Source: Dolomitihabitans soli (lineage in GTDB: Bacteria > Actinomycetota > Actinomycetes > Streptosporangiales > Streptosporangiaceae). Taken from it: a stretch of 64,000 nucleotides of DNA. The notes below the pieces were generated by a model. It was not told where the DNA came from, did no database searches, and worked only from the letters and a program-made list of their open reading frames with translations. Position 1 is the stretch's first letter, and each line of letters starts with the position of its first letter. Shown one piece after another: positions 18,471-25,801 of this stretch. A program made the position numbers and the translations under genes. Location: contig NZ_JAKNTW010000020.1 in NCBI RefSeq assembly GCF_022213955.1, forward strand, positions 62,001 through 126,000, given 5' to 3'.

Positions 18471-19760
18471 GTGAAGACATCCGCGAAAGCCCTGATCGCC
18501 GCAGGCGTGCTGAGCCTGGCGGCGGCGCTGACGGCGGGGGCGGCCCTGATCCCCGGCGAGCCACCCCCGCCGGCCGCCGCCGTCCCCGCGCAGGCGGCCG
18601 ACATCCCGGTCTCGGCCGCCTCCCACGCGGACGCGATCCGGTCGCTGAACCTCCGGCTCCGGCGGCTGCCCGCCGATCACCAGGCGTGGGCCCAGCTCGG
18701 TTCCGCCTACGTCCAGCAGGCCCGCCTCACGGCCGACCCGTCCTTCTACCCGAAGGCCGAGCAGGCGCTGGCCCGCTCCGCCGTACTGGCGCCCGGCAAC
18801 TTCGCCGCGCTGACCGGTCAGGCCGCGCTCGCCGCCGGTCGGCACGACTTCACCGAAGCCGTACGGCTGGCCAGGCTGTCGGAGCGGGCCAACCCCTACG
18901 GCCAGGGTGCGCAGGCGGTGCTGGCCGACGCGTACACCCAGCTCGGCCGGTACGGCGAGGCCACCCGGGCGATCAACAGGATGCTGGAACTGCACCCCGG
19001 GGTCGCGGCCTACACCCGGGCCTCCTACGACGCCGAACTGCGGGGGGATCGCCGGACGGCGCGCCGCATGCTGGAGTACGCCCTCGACGGCGCCTTCTCC
19101 CTCGCCGACATCGCCTACTGCCGTCACTACCTGGGTGAGCTGGCCCTGCACTCCGGTGACCTGCGCGGCGCCACCGAGCAGTACCGCCTCGCGTTGCGGG
19201 CCGCCCCGGACTACACGCCGGCCCTCGCCGGGACCGCCAGGGCCGCCGCGCTCGCCGGCCGACCGGCCGAGGCCGCCGACGTCTACGCCACCGTGGTCGA
19301 ACGCCTGCCTCTGCCGCAGTACGTCATCGAGTACGCCGAGGTGCTGGTCGCGGCGGGCAGGGACCCCGCGGAGCAGTGGGCGCTGCTGCGCGCGCAGCGG
19401 GACCTGATGCGGGAGACCGGCGTCCGGGACGACCTGACCTGGGCCGAGTTCGAAGCCGACCACGGCTCCCCCGCGCGGGCCGTCGCGCACGCCGAAGCCG
19501 AGTACGCCCGCAACCCCAACGTGGTCGCCGCCGACGCGCTGGCCTGGGCCCTGTACCGCGACGGCCGGGCCGAGGAGGCGCTCCCCCGCGCGCGCGAGGC
19601 CACCGCCACCGGCTGGCGCAACGCCCTGTTCCACCATCACCGCGCCGAGATCGAACGCGCCCTCGGACTCGACGGAGCATCCCGGCGCTCAGCCGCCCGG
19701 GCCCGCGACGCCGATCCGGCCTTCTCCCCCGCCCTCCCCGCACTGGCGAGGTTCTCATGA
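18471..19760 (+). CDS. Exported tetratricopeptide-repeat protein
   Basis: 429 residues with an N-terminal hydrophobic signal/anchor (ALIAAGVLSLAAALTAGAALI) and then about ten helical TPR-like repeats. Recognisable units include WAQLGSAYVQQARL, AVLADAYTQLGRYGEA and ALAGTARAAALAGRPAEA. TPRs are protein-protein scaffolds, probably on the outer face of the membrane here. The GTG start follows a GAGGGA site. Its stop overlaps the start of the transporter gene (ATGA), so the two are translationally coupled and probably made in fixed ratio. Confidence 0.88.
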   Translation: MKTSAKALIAAGVLSLAAALTAGAALIPGEPPPPAAAVPAQAADIPVSAASHADAIRSLNLRLRRLPADHQAWAQLGSAYVQQARLTADPSFYPKAEQALARSAVLAPGNFAALTGQAALAAGRHDFTEAVRLARLSERANPYGQGAQAVLADAYTQLGRYGEATRAINRMLELHPGVAAYTRASYDAELRGDRRTARRMLEYALDGAFSLADIAYCRHYLGELALHSGDLRGATEQYRLALRAAPDYTPALAGTARAAALAGRPAEAADVYATVVERLPLPQYVIEYAEVLVAAGRDPAEQWALLRAQRDLMRETGVRDDLTWAEFEADHGSPARAVAHAEAEYARNPNVVAADALAWALYRDGRAEEALPRAREATATGWRNALFHHHRAEIERALGLDGASRRSAARARDADPAFSPALPALARFS

Positions 19761-21421
19761 CGCCCGGAACGGCCCTCCGGACGGCGGCGGCCACGGCCGT
19801 CGCCGGCCTGCTGATGTGCGCGACCCTCCTGGCGCCCGCCGCGCCCGCCCACGCCGGGGTGACGCATCCGCTGGGCAACTTCACCGTCAACCACTACAAC
19901 GGCCTGCGGGTCACGCCCGGTCAGGTGGCGAATCTGGCGGTCGTGGACAGCGCCGAACTGCCCACCCTCCAGGCCCGCTCCGCGGTGGACGCCGATCGGT
20001 CGGGAACGGTCTCGGCGGCCGAAAGCACGGCGTACGGCACCGCCAGATGCGCCGAACTCGCCGCCGCGCAACGATTGACGGTGAACGGGGTCGCGACGGC
20101 GTGGCAGGTCGCCGAGGCCGTCTTCGCCTATGAGCCCGGCCAGGGCGGCCTGCGGACCAGCCGCCTGACGTGCCGGCTGACGGCCGACGCCGAACCGCTC
20201 CGGGCCGCCGCCCTTTCGCCGGAGGACGGCGGGACGATCGGGTTCAGCGACGGCTTCCTGGCCGACCGGCTGGGCTGGCGGGAGATCACCGCGGTGTCCT
20301 CCGGAGGACTGGGGCTGGCACGATCGTCGGTGCCCGGCGCGAGCGTGAGCCGTGAACTGCGGGCCTACCCGGACGACCTGCTGGCCGTACCGCTCGACCA
20401 GCGTACGGCCGAGCTCGTCGTGCGGCCGGGAGCCGGTTCGACGACGACGGCGCCGCTGCCGCCGGTGTCCGGCGGGCCTCTCGGGGACGCGCTGGCCGCG
20501 CTGGACCGCCTGTTCACGGAGCTGATCGGCGCCGAGTCCCTGACCGTGCCGCTGGGCGTGCTCGCCGTACTGCTGGCCGTTGTGCTCGGCGCGGGCCACG
20601 CCCTCATCCCCGGCCATGGCAAGACCATCATGGCCGCGTACCTCGCCGGGCGGAGCGGCCGGCCGCGTGACGCACTGGTCGTCGGGGCCACCGTGACGGC
20701 CACCCACACGCTGGGCGTTCTGGTCGTCGGCCTGTGCCTGACCGCCTTCTCCGCCCTCACCGGGGAGTCCGTGCTCGGCTGGCTCGGCCTGGCCAGCGGG
20801 GTGTTGATCACCGCCGTCGGCGCGGGTCTCCTGTGGTCGGCCTGGCGCGCCCGCCACGGCCACGCCCGCTCCGGCCACGGACATGGACACGGCCACGGAC
20901 CTTTCGGGCACGGACACGGACACGCCCATGGGCATGGGCATGGGCATGGGCACGGGCACTCCGCTCAAGAGCGGGACCAGTGGCCCGGCCGCGACGGGGG
21001 CCGGGCGGGCGAGACCGAGTATGACCACCCGGATCAGGGAGGCGTCCGGACGCTGGTGCGGGAGCACGAACGGCCCGCGCGTGCCGAGGCCCCGCGTTCT
21101 GCGAGCGGGCTGGTGGGGATGGGGGTGGCGGGAGGTCTGGTGCCCAGCCCTTCGGCGCTCGTCGTCCTGCTCGGCGCCATCGCGCTCGGCCGCACGTGGT
21201 TCGGGGTCGCGCTGGTGTTCGCCTACGGCATCGGCATGGCGGGCACGCTGACCGCCACCGGCCTGCTCCTAGTCAAGCTGGCGGGACGGCTCGACGCGCT
21301 GGCGGCGAAGGGGAACGGCATGGCGGCCCGCCTGTCGTCGCTCGCCCCGATCGGCACCGCCGCCGTCGTCATCGTGCTCGGCGTGGGCCTGGCCGTACGG
21401 GGGATCGCCGGAGTCGTCTGA
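19757..21421 (+). CDS. Ni/Co-transporter-like membrane protein with N-terminal extracellular domain and His-rich loop
   Basis: 554 residues. A signal peptide (ending AHAG, about 34) is followed by an extracellular domain (about 35-250) opening HPLGNFTVNHYNGL and containing an EF-hand-like loop DADRSGTVSAAES. The C-terminal half has about six membrane spans with the RcnA/NiCoT-type motifs HALIPGHGKTIMAAYLAG, THTLGVL and GLVPSPSALVVLLG. Between spans lies a cytoplasmic loop with about 20 histidines alternating with Gly (about residues 370-405), a typical metal-binding stretch. Role: probably transition-metal transport; direction and ion are unknown. The ATG at 19757 is fixed by the 4-bp overlap with the TPR gene. 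Confidence 0.85.
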   Translation: MTPGTALRTAAATAVAGLLMCATLLAPAAPAHAGVTHPLGNFTVNHYNGLRVTPGQVANLAVVDSAELPTLQARSAVDADRSGTVSAAESTAYGTARCAELAAAQRLTVNGVATAWQVAEAVFAYEPGQGGLRTSRLTCRLTADAEPLRAAALSPEDGGTIGFSDGFLADRLGWREITAVSSGGLGLARSSVPGASVSRELRAYPDDLLAVPLDQRTAELVVRPGAGSTTTAPLPPVSGGPLGDALAALDRLFTELIGAESLTVPLGVLAVLLAVVLGAGHALIPGHGKTIMAAYLAGRSGRPRDALVVGATVTATHTLGVLVVGLCLTAFSALTGESVLGWLGLASGVLITAVGAGLLWSAWRARHGHARSGHGHGHGHGPFGHGHGHAHGHGHGHGHGHSAQERDQWPGRDGGRAGETEYDHPDQGGVRTLVREHERPARAEAPRSASGLVGMGVAGGLVPSPSALVVLLGAIALGRTWFGVALVFAYGIGMAGTLTATGLLLVKLAGRLDALAAKGNGMAARLSSLAPIGTAAVVIVLGVGLAVRGIAGVV

Positions 21422-21516
21422 GGAGCCGGAGCCGTCCATGGAAACGCCGTTCCGCGGGAGGCGCGCCCGCGGATCGCCGCCGGCCGGCGGGCCTCACCGG
21501 CCTACCGGCCCGGCCG

Positions 21517-21595
21517 GCCTGCGGGTCCGGCCGGCCTGCGGGTCCGGCCGGCCTGCGGGTCCGGCCGGCCTGCGGGTCCGGCCGGCCTGCGGGTC
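21517..21595. repeat. 17-bp tandem repeat, four full copies plus 11 bp
   Basis: Unit GCCTGCGGGTCCGGCCG repeated exactly at 21517, 21534, 21551 and 21568, with a partial fifth copy at 21585-21595. It lies between the convergent transporter and glycosidase genes and provides part of the latter's stop codon. Each junction contains CCGGCCGG, so the array can fold into alternative GC hairpins and may act as a terminator. Confidence 0.85.
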
Positions 21596-22601
21596 ACGCC
21601 GAACGCGCGACGGAGATGCCGCGGCTCTCGTTCTGGCGATACCCGTCCAACATGATCGGCTCGATCCTGCGCACCGCGCAGTAGTAGTGCTCCAGCACGC
21701 CGTCCCGCCAGAGGACTGCCGGCTTGTGGGCGTAACACTCGTCGACGCTGCCGGGCGGGCCCACGTCGACCAGGATTTCCCCGCCCTTGGTCCATTGGAG
21801 CAGGTCCGGCGATGTCGCGAAGGAGTCGCGCGCCTTGCCGTTCGCCGAGAGCCCGAAGTAGAACATCACCCAGGTGTCGTCCGCTCTGAGCACGCAGGGG
21901 TCGGAGGCGAAACGCTCGTCGAACTCGCCCGCCTCCCCCCGCACGAGCAACGGCCGGTCCGACACGCGCCGCCAGCTGACGAGGTCGGTGGAGACGGCTG
22001 CGCCGGTCTGTTCCGCCCAGCCCCGGGGCGAGTCGTCCTTCGCGTTGTAGAACAGCCAGAAACGGCCCTCATGCTCGAGCAGCCACGACTTGTACAGGCC
22101 GCCGCGCTCCCAGTCCGCGCCGTCCTCCGGCCGGAGCACGTCGCCGAAATCCTCCCACTCGCGCAGGTCACGGCTGCGCACGATGCCGATGACGGCGGAG
22201 CCCTCCTCATATCCCGCGGACGGATAGGCGTGGTAGGTGCCGTAGTACCAGCCGTCGACGGTTAGGAGTTCGCCCGTGCCGAACAGGTCGTTGTCACGCA
22301 GGATCGACGTCAGCGCCGCGTTGTACCGTCGATGGGGAGACGATTCCGCCCGTGCGAACACGACCTCCGGTTCCGTCCAGGTGCCGTCCTCGTTCAGCCA
22401 GGTGAGCGCGGTCTGGTAACCGACGCCGTCCCACCCGACGAAGGTCATACCGGTCGTGCCGTCGCGGGTGAAGACGAACGGGCAGTCCACGGAGTGGCTG
22501 TCGAACCGGCCGGGCGTGTGGCTCGGCGCGATGAGGAGCTCTCCGGCTTTGACGGGCGTGCGGAGGCGCGCGGTGAGGGCCGCGCCGTTTCCTGGCTTCA
22601 A
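21594..22601 (-). CDS. Glycosidase-like five-bladed beta-propeller protein
   Basis: About 335 residues with no signal peptide. Blade-like strands with acidic turns recur: DCPFVFTRDG, FASDPCVLRADDTWVMFYFG, AHKPAVLWRDGVLEHYYC. Phrases such as LYKSWLLEHEGRFWLFYNAKD match the GH43/GH32/GH130-type propeller superfamily that acts on arabinosides, fructosides or manno-oligosaccharides. Family and substrate are not resolved. The start is uncertain: the TTG at 22601 with AAGGA five bases upstream is chosen because it keeps the first blade; no ATG upstream fits. The C-terminus runs to the tandem repeat, where the stop falls. Confidence 0.7.
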   Translation of the reverse strand: MKPGNGAALTARLRTPVKAGELLIAPSHTPGRFDSHSVDCPFVFTRDGTTGMTFVGWDGVGYQTALTWLNEDGTWTEPEVVFARAESSPHRRYNAALTSILRDNDLFGTGELLTVDGWYYGTYHAYPSAGYEEGSAVIGIVRSRDLREWEDFGDVLRPEDGADWERGGLYKSWLLEHEGRFWLFYNAKDDSPRGWAEQTGAAVSTDLVSWRRVSDRPLLVRGEAGEFDERFASDPCVLRADDTWVMFYFGLSANGKARDSFATSPDLLQWTKGGEILVDVGPPGSVDECYAHKPAVLWRDGVLEHYYCAVRRIEPIMLDGYRQNESRGISVARSA

Positions 22602-22678
22602 CGAATTCCTTAGCGTGAACCCTGGCCTGCAGGGCGGGAGGACGTCGGCTCTCGCCTCTCCCGGGGGCGTTGCGGATC

Positions 22679-23365
22679 TCAGCGAACGGGCAGGGTCGGA
22701 TGCGGGTCGGCGGGAACATGGCCGGCCATGGCGTTGGTGATGGCCCATCGTTCGTGATCCCGCCAGGCGCCGTCGATGAACAGCAGGTCGGGCGAGCGGC
22801 CCTCGTAGCGGAAACCATGGCGCTGGACCAGCTTCAGGGAGGCGTGGTTCTCGGACTGGATCTGGGCCTCCAGCCGGTGCAGCCGCAGCTCCAGGAACGC
22901 GTGGCGCAGCACCAGGCCGAGACCTTCGGTCATGTATCCCCGGCCGGCGGTGGGGGCGAAGGCCGCGTAACCGAGAGCGCCGCTCTGGAGGCGTCCGCGG
23001 ATGATGCTGTTGATGTTGACGTTGCCCGCGATGGCACCCGTGTCGCGCACACAGACCAGCAGTGCTCGGGCGGTCTGCGGGTCGTCGAATCGTCCGATGT
23101 AGGCCTGGAACTCCTGCGGCGTGCTGGGCAGGGACATCCACGGACTGTGCAGGTCGACGCTGGCACGGACCAGTTCGACGAACTCGTCCTGGTCATCGCG
23201 GATGATCGGGCGCAGGGTGACGCGGGAGGGGTCTCCCCGCCGCGCGGCCGGAGCCGTGTCGATCGCCGCCGGGTGTCCGGTTCCTTCGGTCCCATCGTCG
23301 TGACTCACGGGTGGAACGGTATCGCGGCTCGTCCGGTGCGAGCCAGCCGATGAAGTGACGCTCAC
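22679..23365 (-). CDS. GNAT acetyltransferase, RimJ/RimL type
   Basis: Up to 228 residues. The GNAT core runs from VTLRPIIRDDQDEFVELV to ENHASLKLVQRHGFRYEG, with the acetyl-CoA loop at PTAGRGYMTEGLGLVL (variant of Q/RxxGxG/A). These enzymes acetylate N-termini of ribosomal proteins or small amines; the target is unknown. The GTG at 23365 is the longest reading. A GTG about 19 codons later is equally plausible, and neither has a clear ribosome site. It ends 77 bp before the propeller gene on the same strand. Confidence 0.85.
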   Translation of the reverse strand: MSVTSSAGSHRTSRDTVPPVSHDDGTEGTGHPAAIDTAPAARRGDPSRVTLRPIIRDDQDEFVELVRASVDLHSPWMSLPSTPQEFQAYIGRFDDPQTARALLVCVRDTGAIAGNVNINSIIRGRLQSGALGYAAFAPTAGRGYMTEGLGLVLRHAFLELRLHRLEAQIQSENHASLKLVQRHGFRYEGRSPDLLFIDGAWRDHERWAITNAMAGHVPADPHPTLPVR

Positions 23366-23472
23366 CCACGCCGGCCCGCACCTCCCGCGGTCCCGCCGCG
23401 CCGATGGCGGGGCCGCGGAGGCGTCGCGTCCGCCGGGTCGCCCGGAACACGATCACGGGCGACGGGGGCGGT

Positions 23473-24165
23473 TCAGCTCGACGACACGGAGAAGGTGTTG
23501 GTGCGGAAGTCCATGCCGCCGCTCGACGAGGTGATCTCGTAGCCGAACTGGACGTCGCCCAGGGTCACGTCACCGAACCAGTTGTTGGTCCTGAGCCAGG
23601 TGAGGACCGCCTTGATGTCCACGGTTCCGGAGTTCGTGTTGCCCTGCCGTACGAAGGAGAAGACCTGGTTGGAACCGTTGGAGCCGCGGTAGACGTCCCA
23701 GGAGTGGCCGCCGACCGACAGGGATCGCTGCCAGGTCCCGAGCGGGCCCACCGCGCCGCGCTTGTTCATCCAGAGCATGATCTCGTAGGCGTGGTTGTCA
23801 CACCAGATGTCGTACGCCGTCGCGTACGCGCCGCCGTTCGGCACCGTGACGTTGAAGGTACTGGTCACGCTGCCCAGCGCGCTGATCCGACGGTTCACGT
23901 TCCGGGTGGCGTTGGGGTAGGACTTCACGCCGCCGGTGTTGGGGTGGTTGGCCCAGACGCCCCAATTGCTGAAGGAGTTGGCCCAGATCGACTGCGGGCC
24001 CGCACCACTCCCCCAGATGTTGTTGTAGAGGGTGTAGCCGCCGTTGTTCCAGGTGCCCCACTGGTCCGACGAGGACCAGACGGCCGCCTGGGCCGGGCTG
24101 GCGAGCAGCCCGACGAGCATCACGACCATGGATACCGGAACGAAGAGACGTAGCGTCCTGAGCAT
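23473..24165 (-). CDS. Secreted GH12 endoglucanase
   Basis: 230 residues. A signal peptide (LFVPVSMVVMLVGLLASPAQA) is followed by a single GH12 beta-jelly-roll. The nucleophile Glu is in AYEIMLWMN and the acid/base Glu in VQFGYEITSS, both in expected positions. It hydrolyses beta-1,4-glucan or xyloglucan outside the cell. The start at 24165 is chosen for the GGGAG site and the signal peptide; an ATG 17 codons upstream would precede a basic non-signal stretch. No carbohydrate-binding module. A perfect LacI-type operator lies about 65 bp upstream. Confidence 0.92.
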   Translation of the reverse strand: MLRTLRLFVPVSMVVMLVGLLASPAQAAVWSSSDQWGTWNNGGYTLYNNIWGSGAGPQSIWANSFSNWGVWANHPNTGGVKSYPNATRNVNRRISALGSVTSTFNVTVPNGGAYATAYDIWCDNHAYEIMLWMNKRGAVGPLGTWQRSLSVGGHSWDVYRGSNGSNQVFSFVRQGNTNSGTVDIKAVLTWLRTNNWFGDVTLGDVQFGYEITSSSGGMDFRTNTFSVSSS

Positions 24166-24229
24166 GATCTCCCACTCCCGCCGTTGTCCTGCCGGCGGCC
24201 GGCCCCCCATCGTCATCGATTTCCGGAAA

Positions 24230-24243
24230 TCGAAGCGCTTCGA
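24230..24243. promoter_or_regulatory. Perfect palindromic operator upstream of GH12 gene
   Basis: TCGAAGCGCTTCGA, a perfect 14-bp dyad with the AGCGCT core used by actinobacterial LacI regulators of cellulose and oligosaccharide genes (CebR/CelR sites share this core). A second short dyad TTCCGGAA lies seven bases before it. Confidence 0.65.
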
Positions 24244-24553
24244 CGATATTTCGACTTGATCGGGACCGGTTCGCCGCGAGTGGGGTCACCGTAAGTTCGC
24301 CTCCCGGGCCGCACAACACCTCTGGTAAACCTTTTCCGACACCCCAGGTCGGACGGCGCGCACTCGTGAAACTTCCACCCCGGACCCACGCGGCGGTCCC
24401 GTGCGCCCGCGCGGGACTTGCCTTGACACCGGCGGCAACGTTCTAGCGTGGCAGCGCCCCGTGCTCGAAGAGGGCCCGCACACCACCGCGGCCCCCGGGC
24501 GCACGGGTTCGTACGGCACAGCTATCGCCTAACGGCCGACCAGAGGAATGACG

Positions 24554-25426
24554 ATGAGGTTCGGGATCAGCTACAACACGGCCCACTACGGTTTCGTCGA
24601 CCCCGACGCGATCACGGCCTATGCCCGGCATGCCGAGGAGTGCGGCTTCGAGTCGCTGTACCTGCCGGAGCACATCGTGCTGTATCCCGGCGCGACGGTC
24701 GGCCCCTGGGAGATCCCGCCGTCGCTGCCGTACGTCGATCCGCTCGACTGCCTGAGCTTCGTCGCCGCGGCCACCCGGCGGATCCTGCTCGGAACGGGCG
24801 TACTGCTGCTGCCGTACCACCATCCGGTGATCCTCGCCAAGCGTCTGGCGACCATCGACGTGCTGTCCAAGGGACGGATGCGGCTGCTGACCGTGGGACT
24901 CGGCACCCTGCCGGGCGAGGCGGAGGCCGTGGGGGTCGACTTCGGCAGCCGCGGTCGTCGGGCCGACGAGGCGATCGACGTGCTGCGGCTGCTGTGGGGC
25001 GGGGACGCGGACGGCGTCAGCTTCGACGGCGAGTTCTTCGCCTTCGAGAACCTGAGCAGTTTCCCGAAGCCCCACGGGGTCGCGCACCTGCCGATCCACG
25101 TCGGCGGATCGAGCCGGGCGGCGGCCCGCCGCGCCGGGCGGCGTGGCGACGGCTACTTTCCCGGCGGCGCGGTCGGTCCGGACGAGCGCGCCGTCCAGCT
25201 GGACCTCGCCCGGGCGGCCGCCGTCGAGGCCGGCCGTAGCCCTGACGAGCTGGAGTACACCCGGTGGGGGTCGATCGACATGCCCGTCGAACAGGTCGAG
25301 GAGTACGCCGCCCAGGGCGTGACCCGGATCGTCGTGAGCGCCACGGCGGCCGAACCTGCCGGGCAACACGCGGAGATGTCGGCGTTCGCCGAGCGGTTCG
25401 CCCTCCTCGACCGCCTACCCGGATGA
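24554..25426 (+). CDS. LLM-class (probably F420-dependent) oxidoreductase
   Basis: 290 residues, a luciferase-like TIM barrel. The opening MRFGISYNTAHYGFVDPD, the GFESLYLPEHI strand, and the GTGVLLLPYHHPVILAKRLATID stretch are typical of actinobacterial F420-dependent LLM proteins. The second ATG at 24554 is preferred because AGAGGA lies six bases upstream, whereas the first ATG (24548) abuts it. Substrate unknown. Stands alone between GH12 (divergent) and the STAND gene. Confidence 0.9.
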   Translation: MRFGISYNTAHYGFVDPDAITAYARHAEECGFESLYLPEHIVLYPGATVGPWEIPPSLPYVDPLDCLSFVAAATRRILLGTGVLLLPYHHPVILAKRLATIDVLSKGRMRLLTVGLGTLPGEAEAVGVDFGSRGRRADEAIDVLRLLWGGDADGVSFDGEFFAFENLSSFPKPHGVAHLPIHVGGSSRAAARRAGRRGDGYFPGGAVGPDERAVQLDLARAAAVEAGRSPDELEYTRWGSIDMPVEQVEEYAAQGVTRIVVSATAAEPAGQHAEMSAFAERFALLDRLPG

Positions 25427-25798
25427 TCAGCGGGCGGTGCGGGCGCCCCGGAACCACTGCGAAGGATCCAGACGGCTCGCGAATTCAATCCAACGGATAT
25501 ATGCGGATATTTCCCATCTAAAGACACTAAATCATTATATTCGTCGCTCGAAATGCGCACATTCCACCGAAGGCTCCGCATAACTCTTGACCGAGCCGCC
25601 CGAATCAGCGATCGTGTCGTCATCCAGCCCTTCACGTCGCCTTCACCGGCGACCATGACGTTCACGCCATTGTCCGGGAGGGTGCTTTCGGATGAATCGC
25701 CCAGCGAACAGAGTCAGTGCGGCACGCCGTCCATCAAAGGCAGTCGATGACGGCCCGGAGTCGGATAGCGTCACCCCATCCCGGCCGAGCGGGCCGGG
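25427..25798. other. 372-bp intergenic region with AT-rich island
   Basis: No coding sequence is supported. About 25485-25560 is markedly AT-rich (repeated GGATAT words, ATCATTATATTCG), which is a likely promoter region for the downstream STAND gene. The 3' end forms the start-codon hairpin described separately. Confidence 0.5.
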
Positions 25799-25801
25799 AT
25801 G
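25777..25801 (+). promoter_or_regulatory. Hairpin enclosing the STAND gene start codon
   Basis: Arms CATCCCGGCC (25777-25786) and GGCCGGGATG (25792-25801), perfect over 10 bp with a 5-base loop. The right arm ends with the ATG of the STAND gene (25799-25801). No Shine-Dalgarno-like sequence is present. An in-frame stop at 25766 excludes any earlier start beyond this element. Confidence 0.6.

Noticed and set aside
16992-19640. 882-codon open frame antisense to the DUF4331 and TPR genes
   Set aside because: It mirrors the GC-rich third positions of the real genes, has Gly/Arg/Val-rich unnatural composition and no domain. The same applies to long antisense frames at 26063-30025 and 55589-58213.
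21517-21595. Array considered as CRISPR
   Set aside because: Period of 17 bp with no spacers between units and no cas genes; a simple tandem repeat.
24423-24449. TTGACA ... TAGCGT as sigma-70-type promoter of the LLM gene
   Set aside because: Spacer of only 15 bp; not a convincing pair without transcript data.
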